Shown: piece after piece, positions 46,489 to 54,791 of the stretch
Layout: each line of letters opens with the position of its first letter
Numbering within the stretch: position 1 is the stretch's first letter
DNA from: Flavobacterium circumlabens
GTDB taxonomy: Bacteria > Bacteroidota > Bacteroidia > Flavobacteriales > Flavobacteriaceae
Reading direction: 5' to 3'
NCBI RefSeq assembly: GCF_004345565.1
Contig: NZ_SLWA01000002.1
Coordinates: 1 to 64,000 of the forward strand
Length of the DNA: 64,000 bases
Made by a program: the position numbers and the translations under genes
The notes under the pieces: generated by a model
Told to the model about the DNA's origin: nothing
Databases searched by the model: none
What the model saw: the letters and a program-made list of their open reading frames with translations, nothing else

Positions 46489-47097
46489 TTAAAGATCTTC
46501 TAAAAGCAATAAGTACAGATTTTTAGCAACACTTCCGTATTGTGTGAAATCTTCTTCTTTTGCTTTTTCGAAATATTTTATTGTGGTAATATTGGTAGGA
46601 TAGTCTCTTTCGTATTTGCGTTTAATAGCACTGAGTCCATCGCTTTTAATAGAAAGAATCTGGCTGGTTGTGGCTATTATGACAATATTGGCCGGTAATT
46701 CGTTTGGTTTGTCCTGTCTGATTTGTTTGGATGAAAATAAGATAGAACCTTCATCAGCAATAAGGCTTTCACAAGTGGCAAGTAAAAATTTAGGATTTCT
46801 GGGCGAAATATAAATTAATTTATTTTCCTCCAATAAAGTAAATAAACCCGGTTCGTAACATAAAACTTCATTCTCAAACCAGTCGTTTTCTTCTAAAATA
46901 TTTTCAAATTGTTCTGCTACTTCCTGTTTGTTTTCACAATACAAAAATTTGCCTCCGTTTTTCTTAAAATTAAAAATGAATCTTTCGTCAATAGATAAGT
47001 GACTATCAGGAGTTGTTGGATTCCCTCCATATTCGCTTTCAGTTTCTTCATCAGAAGCGGCATCGCTCGAACCAAATATTTTTTTGAAAAAATTCAT
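46489..47097 (-). CDS. LUD-domain (lactate utilisation, DUF162) protein
   Basis: A 202-residue soluble protein with the LUD domain: ERFIFNFKKNGGKFLYCENK near the N-terminus, then IADEGSILFSSKQIRQDKPN and LPANIVIIATTSQILSI. In LutB/LutC-type operons this fold supports lactate oxidation, but no lutA or Fe-S LutB-like gene is nearby. It is first in a unit with cdsA after the ftsH terminator. In flavobacteria this placement next to ftsH is, as I recall, common. The function is unknown. Confidence 0.82.
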   Translation of the reverse strand: MNFFKKIFGSSDAASDEETESEYGGNPTTPDSHLSIDERFIFNFKKNGGKFLYCENKQEVAEQFENILEENDWFENEVLCYEPGLFTLLEENKLIYISPRNPKFLLATCESLIADEGSILFSSKQIRQDKPNELPANIVIIATTSQILSIKSDGLSAIKRKYERDYPTNITTIKYFEKAKEEDFTQYGSVAKNLYLLLLEDL

Positions 47098-47144
47098 TTT
47101 ATATGAAATACTTTACATGTTAATTGAAAACGTTCAAAGATAAA

Positions 47145-47183
47145 AAAATCTTAATTCAAAAGGCTATTTTGAATTAAGATTTT
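47145..47183 (-). terminator. Intrinsic terminator after ftsH
   Basis: Perfect 17-bp stem AAAATCTTAATTCAAAA (47145-47161) with its complement at 47167-47183, 5-nt loop and A/T flanks. It separates rsfS-ftsH from LUD-cdsA-psd, although read-through is possible. Confidence 0.9.
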
Positions 47184-47210
47184 AAAAAATATTAAATATT
47201 TCCGAATAGT

Positions 47211-49136
47211 TTAAGAAACTACTTCTTCCAGATTTTTATCAAAAGTACGTTTTCCGAAAATTGTTTCTAAGTCATCTTTAAAAATAACTTCTTTTTCAAT
47301 TAATATATCGGCAAGCTGATTTAGCTTGTCTTTGTTTTCTTCTAAAATTTGAATAGCTCTTTTGTATTGGCCTTCAATTAATTCTGAAATTTCTTTGTCA
47401 ATAACTTTTGCAGTTTCATCAGAATACGGTTTTGAAAAGTTGTATTCGCTTTGTCCGCTTGAATCATAATAAGTAACATTTCCTATTTTATCATTCAAAC
47501 CATAAATCGTTACCATCGCACGAGCCTGACGAGTTACTTTTTCCAAATCGCTTAATGCTCCGGTGGAAATTCTGTCAAAAGTTACTTTTTCAGCAGCTCT
47601 TCCGCCCATAGTAGCACACATTTCGTCTAACATTTGATCTGTTCTTACGATTTGTCTTTCTTCAGGAAGGTACCATGCAGCTCCTAAACTTTGTCCACGA
47701 GGAACAATTGTTACTTTAATAAGTGGTGCAGCATGCTCTAACATCCAGCTTACTGTCGCGTGACCCGCTTCGTGAATAGCGATTGCTCTTTTCTCTTCGG
47801 GAGTAATAATTTTGTTTTTCTTTTCAAGACCACCAATAATTCTGTCAACAGCATCTAAGAAATCCTGTCTGTCTACAGCCGTTTTGTTGTTACGGGCAGC
47901 AATCAATGCAGCTTCGTTACAAACGTTTGCAATATCAGCACCGGAGAAACCCGGAGTTTGTTTGGCTAGGAAATCTAAATCAAGACCTTCAACTTTTTTG
48001 ATAGGAGCTAAGTGTACTTTAAAGATTTCAGCTCGTTCGCGAATGTCCGGTAAGTCAACAAAAATTTGTCTGTCAAAACGACCAGCACGCATTAAAGCTT
48101 TATCCAGAACATCAGCTCTGTTGGTTGCAGCCAGAACGATTACATTCGAGTTAGTACCAAAACCATCCATTTCTGTCAATAATTGGTTCAGTGTATTTTC
48201 TCTTTCGTCGTTTCCGCCTGACATATTGCTTTTTCCTCTTGCTCTACCAACAGCATCAATTTCATCAATGAAAATAATAGCAGGAGATTTTTCTTTTGCC
48301 TGTTTGAATAAGTCACGTACACGTGATGCACCAACTCCTACGAACATCTCAACAAAATCAGAACCTGATAAAGAGAAGAAAGGAACCTGGGCTTCTCCTG
48401 CAACAGCTTTGGCCAATAAAGTTTTACCAGTTCCCGGAGGTCCTACAAGTAAAGCTCCTTTTGGAATTTTACCTCCAAGGTTGGTATATTTTTCAGGGTT
48501 TTTAAGAAACTCTACTATTTCCTGTATTTCTTCTTTTGCACCTTCTAAACCGGCAACATCTTTAAATGTTGTTTTGATATCTGTTTTCTCATCAAACAAT
48601 TTGGCTTTTGATTTTCCAATGTTGAAAATTTGTCCGCCACCGCCACCGGCACCGCCTGACATTTTACGCATAATGAAAATCCATACACCAATAATGATGA
48701 TAATTGGAAGCAGGCTGATTAGAATATCGCTCCAGTTGTTTTTCTGCAGGAAATTAAAATCTTTCAGTTTGCCTTCGCCCACTGCTTTTTCTAATTTAGT
48801 TTGAAAAATCTGATCGTTACCAATTTCTAAAGTATAGTGAGGACCTTTATTCGGTCTTTCAAAAATATCTTTTGCTACTTTTTTATTTGCTGCGTCTTTT
48901 AGTGCTGCAGCTGTCAAATACACTTCAGCTTCTGCTTTATTGTATACGATAACTTTTTCAATTTGTCCTTTTTCTAATAAAGTGTTGAATTTAGAAGAAG
49001 TTAATTGAGCAGGTTCGCTTAAGTTAGATCCACCGGTTGCAAAACTTATAAATAAAAAAACTAGAAGTATTGCAGTATATATTAACCAGGGACTTATTTT
49101 AAATTTACTCGGGTTTGGATTATTATCTTTAGCCAT
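47211..49136 (-). CDS. ftsH: ATP-dependent zinc metalloprotease FtsH
   Basis: A membrane-anchored AAA+ protease for quality control of membrane and regulatory proteins, 641 residues. Order: membrane helix at about 15-33, periplasmic domain, second helix at about 137-155, AAA domain with Walker A GPPGTGKTLLAKAVA (about 231-245) and IIFIDEIDAVGR, then zinc site HEAGH (about 454-458) and the third ligand region. A Gly-rich stretch (SGGAGGGGGQ) follows the second helix. It is 15 bp downstream of rsfS, same strand. Confidence 0.97.
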   Translation of the reverse strand: MAKDNNPNPSKFKISPWLIYTAILLVFLFISFATGGSNLSEPAQLTSSKFNTLLEKGQIEKVIVYNKAEAEVYLTAAALKDAANKKVAKDIFERPNKGPHYTLEIGNDQIFQTKLEKAVGEGKLKDFNFLQKNNWSDILISLLPIIIIIGVWIFIMRKMSGGAGGGGGQIFNIGKSKAKLFDEKTDIKTTFKDVAGLEGAKEEIQEIVEFLKNPEKYTNLGGKIPKGALLVGPPGTGKTLLAKAVAGEAQVPFFSLSGSDFVEMFVGVGASRVRDLFKQAKEKSPAIIFIDEIDAVGRARGKSNMSGGNDERENTLNQLLTEMDGFGTNSNVIVLAATNRADVLDKALMRAGRFDRQIFVDLPDIRERAEIFKVHLAPIKKVEGLDLDFLAKQTPGFSGADIANVCNEAALIAARNNKTAVDRQDFLDAVDRIIGGLEKKNKIITPEEKRAIAIHEAGHATVSWMLEHAAPLIKVTIVPRGQSLGAAWYLPEERQIVRTDQMLDEMCATMGGRAAEKVTFDRISTGALSDLEKVTRQARAMVTIYGLNDKIGNVTYYDSSGQSEYNFSKPYSDETAKVIDKEISELIEGQYKRAIQILEENKDKLNQLADILIEKEVIFKDDLETIFGKRTFDKNLEEVVS

Positions 49137-49151
49137 TAGAAAAAATTTTCT

Positions 49152-49523
49152 TTAGTATTTGTTTTCGATTGTAGTTATTTTGGCGTCACCCCAAAGGCTT
49201 TCGATATTATAGTATTCACGAATGTGTTTCTGGAAAACATGTACCACGATATGCACGTAATCCATAAGAACCCATTCCGCATTATCGGTTCCTTCTACGT
49301 GCCAGGGTTTATCTTTTAAGTCTTTGGATACTGTTTTTTGAATTGAGTTTACAATGGCATTAACCTGGGTATTTGAACTTCCGTTACAAATTACAAAATA
49401 GTCACAAACAGCCGTGTCTATTTCCCTTAAGTCAAGAATATCTATATCATTTCCTTTTACTTCTTCAATTCCTTTGATTATGTTCGCCAATAGAACATCA
49501 TTATTAATAGTCTTTTTCGCCAT
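49152..49523 (-). CDS. rsfS: Ribosome silencing factor
   Basis: A 123-residue protein of the Iojap/RsfS family that binds L14 on the large ribosomal subunit and blocks subunit joining when nutrients are short. Motifs are DIDILDLREIDTAVCDYFVI, CNGSSNTQVNAIVNSI, AEWVLMDYVHIVVHVF and YYNIESLWGDAK. It is the first gene of a unit with ftsH and is divergent from birA. Confidence 0.95.
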   Translation of the reverse strand: MAKKTINNDVLLANIIKGIEEVKGNDIDILDLREIDTAVCDYFVICNGSSNTQVNAIVNSIQKTVSKDLKDKPWHVEGTDNAEWVLMDYVHIVVHVFQKHIREYYNIESLWGDAKITTIENKY

Positions 49524-49566
49524 GAATTATTTTATATGATTTTGTAAAGTTACCAATTTTTGTGAT

Positions 49567-49574
49567 TAATTTTG
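49567..49574 (+). promoter_or_regulatory. Predicted -7 box of birA
   Basis: TAATTTTG, an exact match to TAnnTTTG, 43 bp before the birA start. No well-spaced -33 TTTG; the nearest is 22 bp upstream. Confidence 0.45.
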
Positions 49575-49617
49575 AACCTTAACAAAATATTAAATTAAGT
49601 ATAAATAAATTATTTGA

Positions 49618-50358
49618 ATGAAACTAATCAAACTCGATGCCATAGATTCAACAAACGATTTTCTTAAGGCTTTGGCCAGTCAGGAAGAGCTTGATAATTT
49701 TACAGTGGTAACAGCTGAAAATCAGACAAAAGGAAAGGGCCAAATGGGCTCTAAATGGCAGTCGGAATCCGGTAAAAACTTAATTATGAGTGTCTTGGTG
49801 AAGGATTTTTTGTTTGATAAAGAAAAGGTTTTTAATCTGAGTATAATAGTTTCATTAGCGGTAATTGAGACCTTAAAAGCGTTGGATATTTCTAATTTAA
49901 GTATAAAATGGCCAAACGACATTATGTCATACAATAAAAAAATTGGTGGCATACTAATCGAAAATACCATCAAAAGTGATGGCAGGATCGTGTCAGTCGC
50001 AGGCTTAGGCCTTAATGTAAATCAGACTAATTTTGATGATTTACCCCTGGCATCGTCATTGGCAGTACTTTCCGGAAAGACGTTTGATAAGGATGTTTTG
50101 CCCTCTTTAATTACTGAAAAGATCGAACAAAAAATTGAATTCTGGCAGGCTAATTCCGCAGTTTTTTGGGATCAATATTTTAATTCGCTGTTCAGAAAAG
50201 GAATTCCAATGCCTTTTAAAAATCTCCATCCCAATACTTCGGGACAAAACTTCATGGGAATTATTCAGGGTGTTTCTCCTGTTGGAAAAATCCGGATATT
50301 GCTTAAAGATGATTCGGTTTCCGAATTTGATATTAAGGAAATTCAGATGCTTTATTGA
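49618..50358 (+). CDS. birA: Biotin-[acetyl-CoA-carboxylase] ligase
   Basis: Attaches biotin to the carrier protein of acetyl-CoA carboxylase. 246 residues, so it is the catalytic form without the N-terminal DNA-binding domain of E. coli BirA and should not act as a repressor. Motifs include DAIDSTNDFLKAL, TKGKGQMGSKWQSESGKNL (biotin/AMP loop), IKWPNDIMSYNKKIGGILIE and VAGLGLNVNQTNF. A C-terminal domain follows (GIIQGVSPVGKIRILLKDD). It is monocistronic. Confidence 0.95.
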   Translation: MKLIKLDAIDSTNDFLKALASQEELDNFTVVTAENQTKGKGQMGSKWQSESGKNLIMSVLVKDFLFDKEKVFNLSIIVSLAVIETLKALDISNLSIKWPNDIMSYNKKIGGILIENTIKSDGRIVSVAGLGLNVNQTNFDDLPLASSLAVLSGKTFDKDVLPSLITEKIEQKIEFWQANSAVFWDQYFNSLFRKGIPMPFKNLHPNTSGQNFMGIIQGVSPVGKIRILLKDDSVSEFDIKEIQMLY

Positions 50359-50361
50359 TTT

Positions 50362-50445
50362 TTGAGGTTCTAAGGTACTAAGGTTCTGAGCTGCTAAGTT
50401 TTTAGGCTCAAAGTTGCAAAGGGGCAAAGGTACAGAGGTTAAAAA
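50362..50445. repeat. GGTTC/GGGGCAAAGG-type repeat downstream of birA
   Basis: Units such as AGGTTCTAAGGTACTAAGG and AAAGTTGCAAAGGGGCAAAGG. Same family as 7958-7996, 16713-16847 and 41538-41712, and again directly after a gene stop. Confidence 0.55.
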
Positions 50446-50501
50446 ATCTGTGTTAATCTGTTTAATCCGTCAAATCTGTGTCCTGTTGCCATTGATTCAA
50501 A

Positions 50502-51158
50502 TCAAATCTCTACTGGTTTCACAGCTTTTGGAGCTATTTTTCTGTTCCAGTAGATGATGTAAAGTGTTCCGAGAATAGAGGGCATCATCCAGGCGATTAT
50601 ATTCCCAAGTCCGATTCCGGCTACTATAAAAGCGGTGATGGAAGCAATTAAAGCCCCAATCATTTTTCCGATGTGTTTGGAGAGCCATTCTTTCTTTGTT
50701 TCCGAAACATTTTTGTAGAATATAAAATCTTTAACCGTCATATAAAGCCCAAAACCGCCAAAGAAGATGAACAATATTCCATTTGCAATATGCATTAACT
50801 GGCAATACAATCCAATGGAAATCATGATTACCGAGAAGAAAAGCATGCTTCCTGAAATGATAAAATCAAGTGTATCAGCTTTTTTTTTTGTTTTAAATGT
50901 TAAGGCTCTGTTTCCGGCAACTACAAGATAGATAGTAAATAAACCAATTAAAAATAAAAAGATATTCTGGTGATTGGGCATCCAGCAGATCGGAATCGAA
51001 ATAAGGGAACTGGTAATCATTCCGACAGAGAATAAATTCCCCATTCTTTTATGCAGTTTTCCGCCTTTTTTAACAACAATACTTCCAATTCCTGTAATAA
51101 GCCCGATTCCTCCGAAGAAGGCGTGAATGTAAATTAAAATCTTAATAGCTGGTTCCAT
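50502..51158 (-). CDS. Multi-pass membrane protein (DUF2306-like)
   Basis: The start MEPAIKILIYIHAFFGG at 51158 is preferred to an upstream ATG at 51197, because a hydrophobic helix begins there. The 218-residue protein has about six membrane segments and a short basic loop KGGKLHKRMGNLFSVGMI, which resembles the H-R-x-x-G loop of DUF2306 proteins. The family assignment is tentative. No charged transport motif is obvious and the function is unknown. Confidence 0.7.
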   Translation of the reverse strand: MEPAIKILIYIHAFFGGIGLITGIGSIVVKKGGKLHKRMGNLFSVGMITSSLISIPICWMPNHQNIFLFLIGLFTIYLVVAGNRALTFKTKKKADTLDFIISGSMLFFSVIMISIGLYCQLMHIANGILFIFFGGFGLYMTVKDFIFYKNVSETKKEWLSKHIGKMIGALIASITAFIVAGIGLGNIIAWMMPSILGTLYIIYWNRKIAPKAVKPVEI

Positions 51159-51259
51159 TTTTGTTTGTTTTAGTTTAATGGTCCAAACTTCGATCAATAA
51201 TTTAGTTTGCTATAATTAATAATTCTGAATTGTTGTATTTTGGGGATGAATTGGGTTTT

Positions 51260-51440
51260 TTTAAGTTGCAGAGGTGCAGAGGGACTAAGGTTCTGAGGTT
51301 TTGAACCTGAAACTTGAAACTTTAAACTTTAAACTTGAAACTTGAAACTTCAAACCTGAAACCTGAAACCTGAACCTGAACCTGAAACGTGGAATTTGGA
51401 ATTTTTCAAACTTGGAATTTAAACCTGAACCTGAAACAAA
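51260..51440. repeat. Low-complexity (CTTGAAACTTGAAAC)n-type region
   Basis: Tandem, degenerate units such as TTGAAACTTGAAACTTTAA and ACCTGAAACCTGAAACCTGA cover much of the 300-bp gap between the membrane protein and SRPBCC genes, after a GGTTCTGAGG-like stretch at 51270-51300. Non-coding. Confidence 0.65.
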
Positions 51441-51470
51441 AAAAAAAGCCCGATCGTAAAATCGGACTTT
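51441..51470 (-). terminator. Terminator-like hairpin after SRPBCC gene
   Basis: AAGCCCGAT pairs with ATCGGACTT (one mismatch) at 51446-51469, preceded by a run of A that gives the minus-strand T-tract. Confidence 0.7.
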
Positions 51471-51496
51471 AAATTTTAAGCATTAATAATCAATAC

Positions 51497-51889
51497 TTAT
51501 AGTTTTGTCATATTAGCGGCCAGAGTTTCGATAAACTTGCTGATTGGTCCTTTGATCATCATGGCCATCATGGCGTTGAATTCTCCTTCAAATTGCAATT
51601 GTACGGCACTTTCGGTAGCAGAAATACTATCAATGTTAGAAACCAGTGTAAACGGAAGCTTATCACTTGCAGCACCCAGAACAATCTTGTTTGGAGCCAC
51701 TTTTTCTTTCATCTTAAGTTTTATTTCCGGCATACCTTTTAGTCCAAAAATAAAAGCATCTTCGCCGGTTACTTCAAATTTAGCAATATTATCCGGCATT
51801 AATTTTTCGAAATTCTTAACATCAGTCAACAAATCAAATAAATCCTGTGCTGATTTCTGAACAGTAACTTTTGGACTTTCTAAGTTCAT
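51497..51889 (-). CDS. SRPBCC-family (START-like) protein
   Basis: I chose MNLESPKVTVQK at 51889; an upstream ATG at 51916 adds only basic residues. The 130-residue protein has the helix-grip layout: KSAQDLFDLLTDVKNFEKLM after the first strand, ITEFEVTGEDAF-like strands and a long C-terminal helix (MIKGPISKFIETLAANM). It is similar to the SRPBCC/polyketide-cyclase-like proteins that bind hydrophobic ligands. The ligand is unknown. It is separated from pyrE by an 8-bp repeat array. Confidence 0.8.
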   Translation of the reverse strand: MNLESPKVTVQKSAQDLFDLLTDVKNFEKLMPDNIAKFEVTGEDAFIFGLKGMPEIKLKMKEKVAPNKIVLGAASDKLPFTLVSNIDSISATESAVQLQFEGEFNAMMAMMIKGPISKFIETLAANMTKL

Positions 51890-52029
51890 ATTTTTCTTTT
51901 TTATAATTTTTTTCACCGCAGAGGGCGCAAGGTTTTTTTATATTGTAAAACGATAGTAAATGTTATGTTTGCAAAGTTAGATTTAAATTAAATTACAATT
52001 TACAAAAAAGAGCGAAGCGATTTTTTGTA

Positions 52030-52121
52030 TAAAATCTAAAAATCTAAAAATCTAAAAATCTAAAAATCTAAAAATCTAAAAATCTAAAAATCTAAAAATC
52101 TAAAAATCTAAAAATCTAAAA
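52030..52121. repeat. 8-bp tandem repeat array (AAAATCTA)n downstream of pyrE
   Basis: About 11 nearly perfect copies of AAAATCTA end right at the pyrE stop codon (52122-52124). It is the same unit, in opposite orientation, as 15488-15515, and close to AATCTAAG at 1-94. Confidence 0.93.
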
Positions 52122-52772
52122 TTACTCCTCTTCCTGTCCCCAGGTAGACGGACTCACGTTCCATTCCTGCAGCGTAGCTTGTTGATCTTCGGTGATATAT
52201 TGTTTCTGAACCGCTAAATCCAATAGATTTTCGTAGTTACTTAAGGTATACAGGTCAATATTAGCATTTTTGAAGTTCTCTTCTGCTACATTAAAACCAT
52301 ACGTAAAAATTGCTGCCATCCCCTTAATATTAGCACCTTCGTTGCGTAAAGCTTCCACAGCCATCAGACTGCTGTTTCCGGTACTGATTAAATCTTCTAC
52401 CACAACAACATTCTGGCCTTTTTGCAAAAAGCCTTCTACCTGGTTTTGTCTTCCGTGTTTTTTTGCTTCCGGACGCACATATACAAAAGGTAATCCGAGG
52501 CTTTCGGCCACGAGAATACCAATTCCTATAGCACCAGTTGCAACTCCGGCAATGACATCCGGTTTCCCAAATTGTTTCTCAATATTCTTTGCAAACTCAT
52601 CACGAACGTAATTTCTGATGGTTGGAAATGAAAGAATTAACCTATTATCGCAATAAATAGGAGATTTCCAGCCAGAAGCCCATGTAAAAGGATTTTCTGG
52701 ATTCAATTTAATTGCATTTATTTGCAAAAGCAATTCGGCTGTTTTTTCGGCAGTATCTTTATTAAAAATCAT
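52122..52772 (-). CDS. pyrE: Orotate phosphoribosyltransferase
   Basis: Joins orotate to PRPP in pyrimidine synthesis. I chose MIFNKDTAEKTAELL at 52772; the longer frame to 52835 is inside the divergent NUDIX gene and unlikely. The 216-residue protein has the PRPP loop VVVVEDLISTGNSSLMAVEA, KSPIYCDNRLILSFP and VAGVATGAIGIGIL. The start codon lies 7 bp from the start codon of the NUDIX gene in the other direction. A near-consensus promoter is inside that gene and would give an almost leaderless pyrE mRNA. Confidence 0.95.
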   Translation of the reverse strand: MIFNKDTAEKTAELLLQINAIKLNPENPFTWASGWKSPIYCDNRLILSFPTIRNYVRDEFAKNIEKQFGKPDVIAGVATGAIGIGILVAESLGLPFVYVRPEAKKHGRQNQVEGFLQKGQNVVVVEDLISTGNSSLMAVEALRNEGANIKGMAAIFTYGFNVAEENFKNANIDLYTLSNYENLLDLAVQKQYITEDQQATLQEWNVSPSTWGQEEE

Positions 52773-52776
52773 AGTA

Positions 52777-52806
52777 CAAATGTATAAAGTTTTTGTGAAC
52801 GACAAA
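52777..52806 (-). promoter_or_regulatory. pyrE promoter overlapping the NUDIX start codon
   Basis: On the minus strand TTTG (52803-52806), an 18-bp spacer and TACATTTG (52777-52784, exact TAnnTTTG) are followed after four bases by the pyrE ATG. The -7 box covers the NUDIX ATG (52780-52782). Transcription would start at or next to the pyrE start codon. Confidence 0.65.
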
Positions 52807-53382
52807 CCACTTTTTTTGACAAATGAAATCTCCAAAGAGACTAATTTTCAATTATTCTTGTTAGAGAGTATTGATATTGAGCAGCTTATAGTGAAAATAT
52901 TTCAAAATAAAATTCAAAAAGCCTATTTATATCATCCAGATGAAAGGGAAATAATGAAAACCCTGAAAGCTAAAATTCCCGTAACGAAAGCCGGAGGAGG
53001 ATTGGTTTACAATAAAAAAGGCGAAGTTTTATTTATTTTCAGAAACGGAAAATGGGATCTTCCTAAGGGCGGAATCGAAAAAGGGGAAGAAATTGAAGAT
53101 ACCGCCATGCGCGAAGTTGAAGAAGAAACCGGTGTTGGAAAATTGACTATTACCGAAAAACTTCAGAAAACGTATCATGTTTTTAAACGTAACGGAAAAT
53201 ACAAACTCAAAATCACGCATTGGTTCGAAATGCAATCTGATTTTGAAGGAATTCCGCAAGGCCAGATCGAGGAAGGTATCGAAAAAGTAGCCTGGCTAAA
53301 TCCGGAGGAAATAAAAGATGCACTTAAAAATTCTTATGAGAATATTAAATTATTATTTGAAGAAGAAAATCAATATCAATAA
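52780..53382 (+). CDS. NUDIX hydrolase
   Basis: A 200-residue pyrophosphohydrolase. The NUDIX box is complete: GGIEKGEEIEDTAMREVEEE followed by TGVG. An N-terminal region of about 65 residues (VFVNDKPLFLTNEISKETNF) precedes the fold and is not typical of small MutT-like enzymes. A nearby WFEMQSDFEGIPQGQIEEGI and VAWLNPEEIKDAL form the second half. The substrate is unknown. It diverges from pyrE with 7 bp between start codons. A TATCTTTA sequence at 52754-52761, inside pyrE, is a possible -7 box. Confidence 0.9.
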   Translation: MYKVFVNDKPLFLTNEISKETNFQLFLLESIDIEQLIVKIFQNKIQKAYLYHPDEREIMKTLKAKIPVTKAGGGLVYNKKGEVLFIFRNGKWDLPKGGIEKGEEIEDTAMREVEEETGVGKLTITEKLQKTYHVFKRNGKYKLKITHWFEMQSDFEGIPQGQIEEGIEKVAWLNPEEIKDALKNSYENIKLLFEEENQYQ

Positions 53383-53409
53383 AAAAATCGCAATGGTATA
53401 TTGCGATTT
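53383..53409 (-). terminator. Intrinsic terminator between convergent genes
   Basis: AAATCGCAAT (53385-53394) pairs with ATTGCGATTT (53400-53409), five-base loop, with an A-run on the left for the minus-strand T-tract. It serves the lipoprotein gene at 53432 and possibly NUDIX. Confidence 0.82.
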
Positions 53410-53431
53410 AAATCAATTTTTATAACATAGT

Positions 53432-54337
53432 TTACTCTTTATAATTAAAAATAAACTCCGATCTATAATTGTTCGATATTTTCCCACCATTGTCAGTACT
53501 AAAGTTTTCGGTCATTTTTGTCATTCTGTTTGTATTGTCAAAAGTGTAATCTGTTTTTGTGGTATAAATAACACTGTAATTTGAACTTTGATAAACAAAA
53601 GTATCAGTGTATTCCGAAATTAAGTTTTCAGAAAGGTCAATCATTATGGAGTGATTAAAATTTAAGAAACTGTTTAAAAAGCTGTTGAGTTTCCATTCTT
53701 TGCCAAACAGCATTTTTTTGTAACTGTAATTATTTTTCAGATTAGTGTATTTACAACTGATGAAATGTTCACTTAAACTTCCGTTATCTCCAACTTGAGA
53801 AAACTTTTCTACATTGCCGTTTACAAAATCATATTTGTAAAAATAAGCTCCTGAAAATACCGTTCGTTTTTCGATTTCATTATTCGAATTAAGTGAAATT
53901 TCCAAAGATTCTACTGGATTATTTTCGGTAGTTTTTGTCAAAACTATTTTGCCTGCAAGATGCGTAAAAACAAATTTCGTATTCAAAATTTCTTCATTTG
54001 CCGGACCTGACAGTTGTTTTATTTCGGTTATTTTTCCGGCATCACTGTACAAGAAAGTGGTTGTTAGTAAAATTTCTTCCGAAGGATTGTAATCAATTAT
54101 TTTCGAAACCAGATTCTGATTGTTATAAGTATAGTCACTATGCTTATTGTCAGAACTTTTAACCGTTGTAAGTTTCTCATTTTCAAATTGCATATCCTGA
54201 TAATACATCAGTGAATTTTTATAATAATCATTAAACCTGATAGAACTTAGATTCGTTTTAATTTCTGAGTCCGTAATTTCTTCATTAGAGCAGGAAACAA
54301 TTGCGAGTACAGTAAATAATGCGATTAGCTTTTTCAT
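53432..54337 (-). CDS. Hypothetical lipoprotein with YD-like repeats
   Basis: 301 residues with a lipoprotein signal (FTVLAIVSCSNEE). The mature part is made of beta-hairpin-like units with a recurring (Y/F)xYxxxxxIxxI pattern: HSDYTYNNQNLVSKIIDY, then FLYSDAGKITEIKQL and YTFDNTNRMTKMTENF. It is related in style to the lipoproteins at 8804-9610 and 10098-11003. The function is unknown. It is divergent from the effector-like operon at 54878. Confidence 0.75.
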   Translation of the reverse strand: MKKLIALFTVLAIVSCSNEEITDSEIKTNLSSIRFNDYYKNSLMYYQDMQFENEKLTTVKSSDNKHSDYTYNNQNLVSKIIDYNPSEEILLTTTFLYSDAGKITEIKQLSGPANEEILNTKFVFTHLAGKIVLTKTTENNPVESLEISLNSNNEIEKRTVFSGAYFYKYDFVNGNVEKFSQVGDNGSLSEHFISCKYTNLKNNYSYKKMLFGKEWKLNSFLNSFLNFNHSIMIDLSENLISEYTDTFVYQSSNYSVIYTTKTDYTFDNTNRMTKMTENFSTDNGGKISNNYRSEFIFNYKE

Positions 54338-54442
54338 TTCATTTTGTTTTTAAGTTATATTCTCTAGTAACATATGCTAAGAATAGTTGCGTATTAAAAT
54401 GTTAAAAATGAAATTGTCGGTTATCTGAGCGTGCCACCATTT

Positions 54443-54486
54443 AAAAAAAGGCCTGACAAACTTTACGTTTATGAGGCCTTTTTTTT
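54443..54486. terminator. Bidirectional terminator-like hairpin in a divergent gap
   Basis: AAAAAAAGGCCT (54443-54454) pairs with AGGCCTTTTTTT (54474-54485), and an inner AAAC/GTTT extends the stem. It lies between two divergent starts, where no known gene would need a terminator. This hints at an unannotated transcript or a lost gene. Confidence 0.75.
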
Positions 54487-54494
54487 AATGCTGT

Positions 54495-54547
54495 CGGGCT
54501 ATCCGCTCCGCCGTGGCGGACAGCTTCTATCCCTCACGCGGAAGCTG
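54495..54547. repeat. GC-rich structured repeat element
   Basis: A GC-rich island in AT-rich DNA with two hairpins: TCCGCC-GT-GGCGGA (54507-54520) and AGCTTC/GAAGCT (54522-54527 with 54541-54546). The CTATCCGCTCCGCC and CTATCCCTCACGCG segments recall a repeat I know from Flavobacterium intergenic regions. Its role is unknown. The rest of the gap to 54790 shows no gene. Confidence 0.55.
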
Positions 54548-54791
54548 CATTTTGACTAGAAAATTTTGTTTCAGGCTGTAGTTTTTCTTTGCTAGTTCGG
54601 CTTTGGGCATTAGTAATTGATAAAAATCTTAAAAAAGCACAGTAGCAAAAAAACGGTCTTACACTTTTTTCATTTAAATCCCACCCGAAATTTGGTTCTG
54701 TCACAGACTTTAACTACAGATATCAATTGAAACCCTCCACTTATAAATCGGTTTTCCGGACTACAAAATTATTGTTTTACTTTATAAAAAC

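Noticed and set aside
47812..48804. Long 330-codon open frame on the plus strand inside ftsH
   Set aside because: It is antisense to a strongly supported ftsH gene, its protein is serine- and proline-rich with no domain, and such frames arise as shadows of conserved minus-strand codons.
52122..52835. pyrE starting at 52835
   Set aside because: The extra 21 codons lie inside the divergent NUDIX gene, are not typical of PyrE, and the promoter with TACATTTG lies downstream of that start.
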